This document shows positions 17,781 through 26,283 of a stretch of DNA of 64,000 bases, piece after piece. The notes under the pieces were generated by a model. The model was not told the DNA's origin. It saw nothing but the letters and a program-made list of their open reading frames with translations, and did no database searches. The stretch is from AWTP1-13 sp963775835 (GTDB taxonomy: Bacteria > Pseudomonadota > Alphaproteobacteria > Rhizobiales > Hyphomicrobiaceae): positions 62,001 through 126,000 of the forward strand of contig CAVZKV010000026.1 in NCBI GenBank assembly GCA_963775835.1, read 5' to 3'. A program made the translations under genes and the position numbers. Positions within the stretch are counted from its first letter, which is position 1, and every line of letters starts with the position of its first letter.

Positions 17781-18514
17781 ACGCGGGATTGCTCACCGTC
17801 GAGGGCCTGCGTGCCGGCTACGGCGATGCCGTGGTGCTCGACGATATCTCGCTCGACGTGCCGGAGCACGGCAGCCTCGCCGTGCTCGGCCGCAACGGCG
17901 TCGGCAAGTCGACGCTGCTGCTCAGCATCATGGGCTACACGGAGGTGAGCCGCGGCCGCGTGCTATGGCGCGGCGCCGACGTCACCCGTATGCAGCCGCA
18001 CCAACGCGCCCGCGCTGGGCTCGGCTGGGTGGCCCAGGAGCGTGATATCTTTTGCTCGCTCACGGTCGAGGAGAACTTGAGCGTGGCATCGCGGCCGGGA
18101 CGCTGGGACCTGGGCACCGTGTACGGCCTGTTCCCCCGCCTGGCCGAGCGCCGCACTAACATGGGCAACCAACTCTCGGGGGGCGAGCAGCAGATGCTGG
18201 CGATCGCCCGCACGCTTATGACCAACCCGGCGCTGCTGCTGCTCGACGAGCCCCTCGAAGGCCTGGCGCCAATCATCGTTGATGAGCTGCTGGAAATCCT
18301 GCGTAAGGTCATTCGCGAGGAAAGACTGTCGGCGATCGTGGTCGAGCAGAAAGCACGCAAGATCCTGGGTTTCACGGATCGGGCGATTATTCTGGAGCGT
18401 GGGCGCGTGGTGTTCGCGGGCGACAGCGCCGAGCTCGTGAGCAGCCCCGACAAGCTCGCGGCCCATCTCGGCGTGCCAGAACAAAGGCCTGTGAGCAGCC
18501 ACAAGATGCAGTAA
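17777..18514 (+). CDS. livF: ABC transporter ATP-binding protein LivF-like
   Basis: Second ATPase subunit, 245 residues from ATG at 17777, overlapping the livG stop by ATGA. Walker A GRNGVGKSTLL, signature LSGGEQQMLAIARTL and Walker B LLLLDEPLEGLAP are intact. It completes a full HAAT transporter. A 30-bp gap with a potential ribosome site separates it from the downstream MetE-like gene, so all six genes from the receptor on may be one operon. Confidence 0.93.
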   Translation: MNAGLLTVEGLRAGYGDAVVLDDISLDVPEHGSLAVLGRNGVGKSTLLLSIMGYTEVSRGRVLWRGADVTRMQPHQRARAGLGWVAQERDIFCSLTVEENLSVASRPGRWDLGTVYGLFPRLAERRTNMGNQLSGGEQQMLAIARTLMTNPALLLLDEPLEGLAPIIVDELLEILRKVIREERLSAIVVEQKARKILGFTDRAIILERGRVVFAGDSAELVSSPDKLAAHLGVPEQRPVSSHKMQ

Positions 18515-18550
18515 TGCTTAGCGGTAGATGCCCAGAAAGGAGTAGTGCCC

Positions 18551-19657
18551 ATGCCGGACAACCTTCCTCCCTTCCGCGCCGATGCGGTCGGCAGCCTGCT
18601 GCGCAGTGCCCCCCTTAAGGAAGCGCGTGCCAAGCGAGCGCAAGATGCGATCTCCGACGATCAGCTCAAGGCGATCGAAGACGAGGAAATCAAGACCATC
18701 ATCCGCAAGCAGGAGGATGTCGGCCTCGAGCTTGCCACCGACGGCGAATTTCGGCGCTCCTGGTGGCACTTCGACTTTCTCTGGAAGCTCGACGGCTGCG
18801 AACGCGTCATCCTCGATCACGGTATCCAATTTCACGGCACCGAGACCAAGCCGGAAAGCATCCGCGTCACGGGCAAGATCGATTTCCCGAGCGACCATCC
18901 GATGCTCGCTCATTTCAAGTTCTTAAAGGCCCACACCAAAGTGACGCCGAAGATGACAATTCCCTCGCCCTCGGTACTGCATTTCCGCGGCGGGCGCGAC
19001 GCCATTAGCAAATCTGCCTATCCAGACCTGGATGGCTACTTCGAGGACCTGGGCAAGACCTGGGGCAAGGCCGTCAAGGCGTTTTACGCGGCCGGGTGCC
19101 GTTATCTTCAGTTCGATGACACGGTGTGGGCCTATCTGTGCTCCAAGGAGCAGATGGAGATGGTGCGCAAGCGCGGCGAGGATCCGAGCCGGTTGCCCGG
19201 GATCTACGCGCGCACGATCAATGCGGCACTCAAGGAGAAGCCGGCCGACATGACCATCACCACCCATGTTTGCCGGGGCAATTTTCGCTCCACCTGGATA
19301 TCCGAAGGCGGATACGAACCCGTTGCCGAGCTGCTTCTCGGTGGCGTTGCTTACGATGGCTATTTTCTCGAGTATGACACCGAGCGCGCCGGCGGTTTGG
19401 AACCGCTGCGCTTTTTGCCAAAGGGCAACAAACGCGTCGTGCTGGGCCTCGTCACCTCCAAAAGTGGCAACCTGGAGAAAAAGGACGATATCAAGCGTCG
19501 TCTCGATGAAGCGGCGAGATTTGCGCCTATCGAGCAACTCTGCCTCAGTCCGCAATGTGGTTTTGCAAGCACCGAGGAAGGCAACATCCTCGGCGAGGAT
19601 CAGCAGTGGGCCAAGCTTGGCATGATCGTCGATATCGCCCGCGAGGTCTGGCGGTAG
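18551..19657 (+). CDS. MetE-like (cobalamin-independent methionine synthase C-terminal domain) methyltransferase
   Basis: 368 residues, corresponding to the C-terminal catalytic barrel of MetE (YxjG/YxjH-like), without the N-terminal half. The start region FRADAVGSLLRSAPL, the DGEFRR motif, HVCRGNF and CLSPQCGFAST provide the His and two Cys that bind zinc in this family. It would methylate a thiol such as homocysteine. Stand-alone domains of this type are often mis-annotated as methionine synthase, and the methyl donor is unknown. Adjacency to a feruloyl-CoA synthase/transporter cluster raises the idea of a role in handling methyl groups from methoxy-aromatics; this is speculative. Confidence 0.85.
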   Translation: MPDNLPPFRADAVGSLLRSAPLKEARAKRAQDAISDDQLKAIEDEEIKTIIRKQEDVGLELATDGEFRRSWWHFDFLWKLDGCERVILDHGIQFHGTETKPESIRVTGKIDFPSDHPMLAHFKFLKAHTKVTPKMTIPSPSVLHFRGGRDAISKSAYPDLDGYFEDLGKTWGKAVKAFYAAGCRYLQFDDTVWAYLCSKEQMEMVRKRGEDPSRLPGIYARTINAALKEKPADMTITTHVCRGNFRSTWISEGGYEPVAELLLGGVAYDGYFLEYDTERAGGLEPLRFLPKGNKRVVLGLVTSKSGNLEKKDDIKRRLDEAARFAPIEQLCLSPQCGFASTEEGNILGEDQQWAKLGMIVDIAREVWR

Positions 19658-19732
19658 TTTTCCCCTAAGGCGGCGCCAACTCGTTGCCGTAGCACCCCCT
19701 GGGTTACCGCAAACGGTGTGCCTCAAATGCAA

Positions 19733-19754
19733 GCGCCCGGTCGCAACCGGGCGC
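19733..19754. terminator. hairpin between convergent MetE-like gene and hsp20-DUF1150 unit
   Basis: A perfect 9-bp stem GCGCCCGGT/ACCGGGCGC closes a CGCA tetraloop. On the minus strand it is followed by TTGCATTTGAGG, giving a weak T-tract for the DUF1150 transcript; the plus side has no T-run. Convergent placement fits a shared terminator. Confidence 0.6.
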
Positions 19755-19782
19755 GCGCGGGCAAGGGCCAGAAGCGTGAACG

Positions 19783-20076
19783 TTAGTGCACGCTGGCGAT
19801 TTCCAACTCGTCGCCGAGGGCATGACCCACGGCCGCCTGATGACTATCGGTGAGCGCGAGTGGCGTACCATCTGCTGCGTGCAGAGCGAAAAGATTGATT
19901 CCGGCCGGTAATCCCTCGATTGCGGGAAACATCTCCCTGGCCTCGTCCGAGGTCATCATCTTGATGTAAGCAACTTTTCCGCCGCCCAGCTTGGCCAGTT
20001 CACTCATGCTCATGATTGGCAACATCGAAACTCGTTCACCCCTGCGTTTCGCCGATTTGTTGCTCTTTGTTTCCAC
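19783..20076 (-). CDS. DUF1150 family protein paired with Hsp20
   Basis: Small alphaproteobacterial protein of 97 residues. The sequence LAKLGGGKVAYIKMMTSDEA, NLFALHAADGTPLALTDS and the C-terminal ELEIASVH match the DUF1150 pattern. I chose GTG at 20076 because a GGAAGGAG ribosome site lies eight bases upstream; a longer frame to 20181 lacks such a site. It follows hsp20 on the same strand by 135 bp, the usual arrangement in Hyphomicrobiales. The function is unknown; a stress role is inferred from the pairing. Confidence 0.85.
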   Translation of the reverse strand: METKSNKSAKRRGERVSMLPIMSMSELAKLGGGKVAYIKMMTSDEAREMFPAIEGLPAGINLFALHAADGTPLALTDSHQAAVGHALGDELEIASVH

Positions 20077-20211
20077 GACGCTCACTCCTTCCCTGTCAGG
20101 AGACCCTTCGTGGTCCCCATCGCTTGGGCTGGTTGTCTTTTGAACCCGCGCCAAGTCGCTCTGTTCCCTATCTTCCCGCAATTCGCGGATGGGGACTGTT
20201 GCCCGGAAGAC

Positions 20212-20655
20212 TCAGGAAGATGCCTGCCCGATCACTATCTTGCGCACGCGTCGATCCGGCTCGCGCCGCACAAGGTCGATACTGAGAAGACCGTCCCGCA
20301 GGTCAGCCGATCTTACCTCGATGCCATCGGCCAACACGAAAGTGCGACTAAATTGTCGCGCCGCGATTCCGCGATGGATGAAGTCTCGTGACTTATCGTC
20401 CTCCTGGCGGCCGCGGATCACCAGTTGATTGTCCTCAAGCGTGATCTCGAGCTGCTCGCGCCTGAAGCCGGCGAGCGCCAGCGTAATGCGCAGGGCTTCG
20501 GCACCTGCTGCACCGCCGTTTACGCTATTTCCCGTAATCCGTTCGATGTTGTAAGGGGGATAGCCATCGCCGCCCTTGCCAACCCGATCGATCAGCCGTT
20601 CCATGTCCTCAAAACCCAGCAATAGTGGGCTCGACAGCAAGGAAACGCGCGACAT
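20212..20655 (-). CDS. small heat-shock protein, Hsp20/alpha-crystallin family
   Basis: ATP-independent holdase chaperone of 147 residues. The N-terminus SSPLLLGFEDMERLIDRV and YPPYNIERI are typical of the IbpA-like class of Rhizobiales. The alpha-crystallin core includes ALAGFRREQLEITLEDNQLVIRG and FIHRGIAARQFSRTF; RSADLRDGLLSIDL is the last strand. Ribosome site GAGGAGG precedes the ATG. I looked for a ROSE-type thermometer pairing with this site and did not find a convincing one. Confidence 0.93.
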   Translation of the reverse strand: MSRVSLLSSPLLLGFEDMERLIDRVGKGGDGYPPYNIERITGNSVNGGAAGAEALRITLALAGFRREQLEITLEDNQLVIRGRQEDDKSRDFIHRGIAARQFSRTFVLADGIEVRSADLRDGLLSIDLVRREPDRRVRKIVIGQASS

Positions 20656-20914
20656 GGGCCCTCCTCAAAGCGGCCAAATCCTTTGAACACTTCCCGCGAA
20701 CGCTGGCGTCCCGCGACACAGGCCCCAGTTTGGGCGCCCCTTGGTGCTCACTTTGGCAAATATGGTGCTCCAGGCGATGAAATCAAGGAACGGGTCAGGA
20801 ACAGAGGAGGCCGCCACATCGGCGCCGACCGCTCCCCCCTTGGTGATCTAACCGGCCATCAAAACCTGGGCGCGAGCCGACCAAAAGCGTCGGATCCACT
20901 ATTTCGCACCGGCC

Positions 20915-21403
20915 TCAAAGCTCGGTCAGGACCTTGACCGTGGCGGCACAGGCCTCTGCACAGCGTTTGCATTCCACGTGGTGGAATTCGTGTTTGCGGC
21001 ATTCGGCCTCGCAATCGCGGCAAACATCGGCGCAAACCTTGGCCAGGTCCTTGAGGCGTTTGGCGTCCTGGGTGGCGAGCCGGTTCATGGCCACGCAAAC
21101 GGGCAGCATGGCCGAGACGGAACGCATGCAGTCCGCCAACGATTTGTCCCCCAAGCGCGTCAGGCGCTGGCAGTGCCTTAGGCAGGCGTTGCCGACCGTT
21201 TCGCATCGCTTGGTCGCTTCCACCACGGCTTGATGCGGCGACTTGCTCGGCGATGTCTTTGCCGCGGTCGTTTGCGCGGCGACGGCGCGCGTCAGCCCAA
21301 CGCCTGCCAGTAGCGCGCCGGCTCCCGCGAGCAGGGAGCGTCGCGTCGCCGAGTAGGGACGCCATCGTTCGATTTCACCGCTGGTCGATAGCTGCTTCGG
21401 CAT
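20915..21403 (-). CDS. Tat-exported cysteine-rich four-helix bundle copper-binding protein (Csp1-like)
   Basis: 162 residues from ATG at 21403, with AAGGGG ribosome site six bases upstream. A twin-Arg signal (TRRSLLAGAGALLAGVG) is followed by a mature helical part with twelve cysteines, many spaced CxxxC or CxxC: RCETVGNACLRHC, ADVCRDCEAEC, VECKRCAEAC. This is the layout of DUF326/Csp copper-storage proteins, in which cysteines line the core of a four-helix bundle and hold many Cu(I). Csp1 proteins are exported and have about thirteen. No copper ATPase or CueR-type regulator is adjacent. Sensing or detoxification roles are inferred from the family. Confidence 0.85.
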   Translation of the reverse strand: MPKQLSTSGEIERWRPYSATRRSLLAGAGALLAGVGLTRAVAAQTTAAKTSPSKSPHQAVVEATKRCETVGNACLRHCQRLTRLGDKSLADCMRSVSAMLPVCVAMNRLATQDAKRLKDLAKVCADVCRDCEAECRKHEFHHVECKRCAEACAATVKVLTEL

Positions 21404-21552
21404 CCGATTGCCCCTTGTTGCGATGCCAACCGAACCGTGCCTGCGGCTGGCCAGGAACACCAGGAGAACCACCAGAATCAGATCACTGCCAAAGCGGCTT
21501 GTAGCACGAGCGGGCCCCGGCTCCAATTCGATGCCAGGGGCCAGGTATCAAC

Positions 21553-22974
21553 TCAGGTCAACGTGCGCACGTCCACAAAATGCCCAGCAATCGCGGCGGC
21601 TGCGGCCATCTGCGGTGAAACCAGGTGGGTACGTCCGCGATAGCCCTGGCGCCCTTCGAAGTTGCGGTTGGATGTCGATGCGCAGCGTTGGCCGGGTTTG
21701 AGTTGATCGGGGTTCATCCCGAGGCACATCGAGCAACCCGCCTCCCGCCACTCAAAGCCAGCCTCCAAGAAGATGTGGTGGAGGCCCTCCTGCTCGGCCT
21801 GCTGCTTCACCAGGCCAGAGCCCGGCACGATCATGGCATAGTCCAGGCGAGTGGAGACTTTTTTGCCCGCAACGATCTTGGCGACGTTGCGGAGATCTTC
21901 GATCCGACCGTTCGTGCAGGACCCGATCCAGATCACGTCGAGGGGGATATCGCTGATTTTCGTGCCGGGCGTCAGACCCATGTAGTCCAACGCGCGGGTC
22001 ATTTTCGCGCGCTTGAACTCATCGGCAACCTTGGCCGGGTCGGGCACCGAGCCTTCGATCGTTGCCACCTCCTCCGGCGAGGTCCCCCACGTCACGATTG
22101 GCGGCAGACGGCCCGCGTCGAGCTTCACCTCGCGGTCAAAAAGTGCGTTTGCGTCCGATTGCAAGGTCCGCCAATAACTGATCGCCGCGTCCCAGGCGGC
22201 GCCTTTGGGCGCCTTGGGTCGGCCCTCGAGGTAGGCGAATGTCTTCTCGTCGGGCGCGACCATGCCGGCGCGGGCGCCGCCCTCGATCGACATGTTGCAA
22301 ACGGTCATGCGCCCTTCCATCGACAGGGCGCTGATGGCGTCACCGGCATATTCGATGACGTGGCCGGTGCCGCCGGCGGTGCCGATCTCACCGATGATGG
22401 CGAGAATGATGTCCTTGGCGGTGACCCCCGGCGGCAGCGCGCCATCGACGGTCACACGCATATTCTTGGCCTTCTTTTGGGTGAGCGTCTGGGTCGCCAG
22501 CACGTGCTCGACCTCGCTGGTGCCGATGCCGTGCGCCAAGGCCCCAAAGGCGCCATGGGTCGAGGTGTGGCTATCGCCGCAAACAATGGTCGTTCCAGGC
22601 AGGGTAAACCCCTGTTCGGGACCGATCACGTGCACGATGCCCTGGCGGATGTCGCGTTCATCGTAGTACTCGATGCCAAACTCCTTGGCATTTCTGGCCA
22701 TGGTTTCGACCTGGGTGCGGCTCTCCTCATCCTTGATCCCGTCAGCCCGATCCGCCGTGGTCGCGATATTGTGATCCACCACGGCCAGCGTCTTGTCCGG
22801 CGCGCGCATCTTGCGCCCGGCGAGGCGCAGACCTTCGAAAGCTTGCGGGCTCGTCACTTCGTGCACGAGGTGACGGTCGATATAGAGGATACAGGTGCCA
22901 TCCGGCTGGCGGGACACGACGTGGGCATCGAAAATTTTGTCGTAAAGCGTCTTGGAGGATTTGACTTGGGCCAT
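21553..22974 (-). CDS. leuC: 3-isopropylmalate dehydratase large subunit
   Basis: Aconitase-family [4Fe-4S] enzyme that isomerises 2- to 3-isopropylmalate in leucine synthesis. 473 residues from ATG at 22974. Conserved blocks are present: CGDSHTSTHGAFGALAHGIG, SCTNGRIEDLRNVAKI with one cluster cysteine, and CSMCLGMNPDQL with the other two. The frame extends 36 residues upstream, but MAQVKSSKTLYDKIFDAH is the family N-terminus. The small subunit leuD is not adjacent within the window, which is common in this group. Confidence 0.96.
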   Translation of the reverse strand: MAQVKSSKTLYDKIFDAHVVSRQPDGTCILYIDRHLVHEVTSPQAFEGLRLAGRKMRAPDKTLAVVDHNIATTADRADGIKDEESRTQVETMARNAKEFGIEYYDERDIRQGIVHVIGPEQGFTLPGTTIVCGDSHTSTHGAFGALAHGIGTSEVEHVLATQTLTQKKAKNMRVTVDGALPPGVTAKDIILAIIGEIGTAGGTGHVIEYAGDAISALSMEGRMTVCNMSIEGGARAGMVAPDEKTFAYLEGRPKAPKGAAWDAAISYWRTLQSDANALFDREVKLDAGRLPPIVTWGTSPEEVATIEGSVPDPAKVADEFKRAKMTRALDYMGLTPGTKISDIPLDVIWIGSCTNGRIEDLRNVAKIVAGKKVSTRLDYAMIVPGSGLVKQQAEQEGLHHIFLEAGFEWREAGCSMCLGMNPDQLKPGQRCASTSNRNFEGRQGYRGRTHLVSPQMAAAAAIAGHFVDVRTLT

Positions 22975-23060
22975 GGCAAAAACAGGGGTTTTCCGTATTG
23001 CTGAGGGACCCTTGATAGCCCGCCCGCGCGCCCGCCGTAAACCACCGCAAAAAAAGAAAG

Positions 23061-23079
23061 ACCGGGCGCGAGGCCCGGT
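23061..23079 (-). terminator. intrinsic terminator between lsrB and leuC
   Basis: Stem ACCGGGC/GCCCGGT with a five-base loop, followed on the minus strand by CTTTCTTTTTTTG. This is a strong intrinsic terminator. It lies 86 bp upstream of leuC, so leuC needs its own promoter in that short gap, or read-through is regulated. A second perfect 7-bp hairpin (CCATCCC/GGGATGG) lies 15 bp upstream at 23095-23112. Confidence 0.85.
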
Positions 23080-23254
23080 CACAAGTCATTCCGACCATCC
23101 CTGACGGGATGGCTGAAGGCGTCGAAGGGAGGGTAAGTAGCCTTCAATAGCTGTCCGTCACAGCTGCCCGATCTGACCCGGTTGAGCGGGATTTGGAAAG
23201 AGGGTCGGCCGCATGCTTGCCATGCGCATCTGCATGGCTAACTCGCAGAGCTCC

Positions 23255-24145
23255 TCAGTATTGCCACTGGCGCGCCTTGGCGACGAGAAAGTCCCGGAAA
23301 ACTTGAACCTTTTTAGCCGTCTTCAACTCTTCGGGATAAACAAAGTAGATCGGCAAAGTCGGTAGCTGCGTTTCACGCAACACCGGCACCAGGTCGGTTT
23401 CCTCCTCCGTCAGATAGTCAGGAATGAGGCCAATGCCGATGCCGGCACGGATCGCATATTTCAGGGCGATGATGTTGTTGGCGACGAAAACGGGCTTGCG
23501 CGGCGGCCGTCCATCGAGGCCGGCCGTTTCCAGCCAGTGGATGGCCGACAGATGCGCGGCCGGCGTGCCGCTCAGCGAGATAATCGGATGGCCATCCAGG
23601 GCGGCGATGGACTGCGGCGTGCCGTGGCGGCGCACATAGTTGGTAGATGCGAAGGCGTGCAGTTTCATGTTGAACAACGGACGCCTGATAAGCTCGCTTT
23701 GCTGCGGTTCGCTCGACCAGATCGCCACGTCGGCCGCGCGCATGGCGATGGCCAACTGCTCGTCGGTCAGGACCAGTTCGATGCGAATGTCGGGGTAGAG
23801 TTCGAGAAACTCCCGCAGGCGCTGCGTGACCCATACCGATCCCAACCCCACCGGGGCGGTGATCTTCAGATCTCCGGTCGGCTTGGTGGTCGTGTCGCTC
23901 AGCAAGGTCTCGGCCGTCGACAGCTTATTCATGATCTCGCTGGCGGTGCCGAACAACATTTCGCCCTGCTCGGTCAGCACCAGGCCGCGAGCGTGGCGGT
24001 GAAACAGCGCCACGTTGAGTTCCTTCTCGAGCGCCGATACCTGCCGGCTCACCGCCGACTGGCTCATGCGCAGAGCCTCACCGGCATGGGTGAAACTGCC
24101 GGCCTCAGCGGCCGCGTGAAAGATTCGGAGCTTGTCCCAATCCAT
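23255..24145 (-). CDS. lsrB: LysR-type transcriptional regulator, LsrB/VtlR-like
   Basis: 296 residues. The N-terminal winged helix MDWDKLRIFHAAAEAGSFTH and RMSQSAVSRQVSALEKEL match LsrB of Sinorhizobium/Agrobacterium and VtlR of Brucella, which control envelope and oxidative-stress genes and small RNAs. The C-terminal effector domain is complete and ends VAKARQWQY. It lies 45 bp downstream of trxB on the same strand, the same adjacency as in other Rhizobiales, which supports the orthology. The symbol is by similarity of the N-terminus and context and is not proven. Confidence 0.8.
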   Translation of the reverse strand: MDWDKLRIFHAAAEAGSFTHAGEALRMSQSAVSRQVSALEKELNVALFHRHARGLVLTEQGEMLFGTASEIMNKLSTAETLLSDTTTKPTGDLKITAPVGLGSVWVTQRLREFLELYPDIRIELVLTDEQLAIAMRAADVAIWSSEPQQSELIRRPLFNMKLHAFASTNYVRRHGTPQSIAALDGHPIISLSGTPAAHLSAIHWLETAGLDGRPPRKPVFVANNIIALKYAIRAGIGIGLIPDYLTEEETDLVPVLRETQLPTLPIYFVYPEELKTAKKVQVFRDFLVAKARQWQY

Positions 24146-24189
24146 GGGGGCTTCGTTCCGGTGGGAGAGGCCAGACCTGTCGGGTAGTT

Positions 24190-25152
24190 CTATTCGGCGG
24201 CGTTGGCCAGGGCCTCCACCTTAGCCAAATAGCGCTCGGCCTCAAGTGCTGCCATACAACCCATCCCCGCTGCCGTCACGGCCTGGCGAAAGATTTCATC
24301 TTTAACGTCGCCAGCGGCAAACACGCCAGGGATGGACGTCTGCGTTGAATCGGGAGCGGTCCGGAGATAGCCCGACGCGCTCATTGCAAGCTTGCCCTTG
24401 AAGAGTTCGGTTGAGGGAACGTGACCAATGGCGATGAAAACCCCGTCGGTTTCCTGCTCGGTGGCGACCCCCGACTGCAGGTTTCGCAGGCGCACCGCGC
24501 TCACGCCCTTGGGATTGTCCGTCCCCAGTACTTCCTCAAGCACCGAATTCCAGATCACTTTGATCTTCGGATTCGTGAACAAACGCTCCTGGAGAATGCG
24601 CTCCGCCCGGAAGCTGTCACGCCGATGCACAATCGTGACGCGCCTGGCGAAGTTGGTCAGAAACAGCGCTTCTTCCACGGCCGTGTTGCCACCGCCGATG
24701 ACCAAAACGTCCTTGCCCTTGTAAAAGAACCCGTCGCAGGTGGCGCAGGCCGAGACGCCGTAGCCTTTGAACTTTTCTTCCGTCGGCAGGTTGAGCCAAC
24801 GCGCTTGGGCGCCTGTGGCGATGATCAAGGCATCGCAGGTATAGGTGTCGCCGGAATCGCCCTTGAGGCGGAACGGTCGCCGATTGAGCTCGACGTTGAC
24901 CACCTGGTCCATAATCATTTCGGTACCCACGTGTTCCGCCTGGGCCCGCATTTGCTCCATCAACCAGGGTCCCTGAATGACATCGGCGAAACCCGGATAG
25001 TTCTCCACGTCGGTCGTGATCGTCATTTGCCCGCCGGGCTGAGGGCCCTGGACGACCACCGGCTTGAGCATGGCGCGGGCCGCATAGATCGCGGCGGTGT
25101 AGCCGGCGGGACCCGAGCCCAGAATCAGGACTTTGCTATGCTTGATGGTCAT
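24190..25152 (-). CDS. trxB: thioredoxin-disulfide reductase
   Basis: NADPH-dependent flavoenzyme that reduces thioredoxin. 320 residues. The FAD site GSGPAGYTAAIYAARA, the redox-active CATCDG, the NADPH site GGGNTAVEEALFLTNFA and the C-terminal FAD motif GVFAAGDVKDEIFRQAVTAA are all present. ATG at 25152. It is upstream of, and probably co-transcribed with, the lsrB-like regulator. Confidence 0.97.
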   Translation of the reverse strand: MTIKHSKVLILGSGPAGYTAAIYAARAMLKPVVVQGPQPGGQMTITTDVENYPGFADVIQGPWLMEQMRAQAEHVGTEMIMDQVVNVELNRRPFRLKGDSGDTYTCDALIIATGAQARWLNLPTEEKFKGYGVSACATCDGFFYKGKDVLVIGGGNTAVEEALFLTNFARRVTIVHRRDSFRAERILQERLFTNPKIKVIWNSVLEEVLGTDNPKGVSAVRLRNLQSGVATEQETDGVFIAIGHVPSTELFKGKLAMSASGYLRTAPDSTQTSIPGVFAAGDVKDEIFRQAVTAAGMGCMAALEAERYLAKVEALANAAE

Positions 25153-25458
25153 GGCTCGTTGGCGCCGGCAGGAACGAACGTCGAACTATATGGGGGACCT
25201 ATAAAGCGCGCGCAATGGCGCCGGTCAATGCGCGCTGTTGCCCTGGCGGAGGGGGCAGCCGGGGAAATCCACGAAAGATCGCCGTCACCCATGCTGGCGG
25301 GCGCGGGGGTTCAGCGGGGTTGGCCCACCCGCCAAGGGGCGCCTCTCTCGTGCGGCCGCGGTGAGATGGAGCGCAGCCTCGCAGCCGACATCGCAACAAC
25401 GGTCGTGCTCCCGGTCGAGTGCCGCCCGCGCGGCGTCGGGCCGAGCTCTCAGGGCGCC
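25153..25458. other. gene-free stretch between map and trxB
   Basis: 306 bp of GC-rich sequence between two minus-strand genes. Several open frames cross it, but all have the Arg/Pro-rich composition of chance frames in GC-rich DNA and none has a good start. It must hold the trxB promoter. I see no clear terminator or repeat. Confidence 0.6.
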
Positions 25459-26283
25459 TCAGGAGACCCGATAGGGGGGGCGATGAAAGCCCATCGGGGA
25501 CACCGTGAAGACACGGCAGCCCGTTTCCGTCACGCCGACGGTGTGCTCGAACTGGGCGGACAATTCTCGATCGCGGGTCACCGCCGTCCAACCGTCGGGC
25601 AGGATTTTGACATGCGGCTTACCCAGATTGATCATCGGTTCGATGGTGAACAGCATGCCGGGCTCTAGCACCACCCCGTCGCCAGGCTCGCCATAGTGCA
25701 AGATGTTGGGCCGGTCGTGGAACACCCGTCCGAGGCCGTGCCCGCAGAAGTCGCGCACAACCCCGCAGCGCTCACGTTCCGCGTAACTTTGAATGGCTGC
25801 ACCGATGTGGCCGGTGGTGTGACCCGGCTTCACCGCCGCCACGCCCCGCATCAGGGCCTCGTAGGTGACGTCGATTAGCCGCTCGGCGCGCCGCGAGATG
25901 TGTCCCACGGCGTACATGCGACTGGTGTCGCCATGCCATCCGTTGAGGATGAGCGTTACATCGATGTTGACAATATCGCCTTCCTTCAAGGGCTTTGCGT
26001 TGGGGATCCCGTGGCAGACCACGTGATTGATCGAGGTGCACGTCGCCTTGGGAAAACCGCGGTAGTGCAGGGGCGCCGGGATAGCGCCGTGGGCCAAGGC
26101 GAACTCGACCACCAGGTCGTCGAGCCGTTCGGTGGAAACACCCGGCTGCACGTGAGGCACCAGCATGTCGAGGGCCTGGGCGGCAAGCTGGCCGGCCTTG
26201 TGCATGCCCTCGAAGGCCTCGGGTCCATGCAGCTTGATCCTCAATTCGCGCAGTTGGGAGCGAGACAGGTCGAGATTGTTCAT
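25459..26283 (-). CDS. map: type I methionine aminopeptidase
   Basis: Removes the initiator Met from nascent proteins. 274 residues from ATG at 26283. The metal ligands are visible in context: NIDVTLILNGWHGDTSRMYAVG (two Asp), CGHGLGRVFHDRPNILH (His), EPGMLFTIEPMINLG (Glu) and the final Glu in SAQFEHTVGVTETG. The frame is open 25 codons further upstream, but those residues are not family-like. No adjacent radC or sfsA gene is present. Confidence 0.95.
   Translation of the reverse strand: MNNLDLSRSQLRELRIKLHGPEAFEGMHKAGQLAAQALDMLVPHVQPGVSTERLDDLVVEFALAHGAIPAPLHYRGFPKATCTSINHVVCHGIPNAKPLKEGDIVNIDVTLILNGWHGDTSRMYAVGHISRRAERLIDVTYEALMRGVAAVKPGHTTGHIGAAIQSYAERERCGVVRDFCGHGLGRVFHDRPNILHYGEPGDGVVLEPGMLFTIEPMINLGKPHVKILPDGWTAVTRDRELSAQFEHTVGVTETGCRVFTVSPMGFHRPPYRVS

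Noticed and set aside
20656..20914. ROSE-type RNA thermometer in front of hsp20
   Set aside because: The leader ends with GAGGAGG but I found no preceding U-rich/GCU strand able to mask it in the way ROSE elements do.
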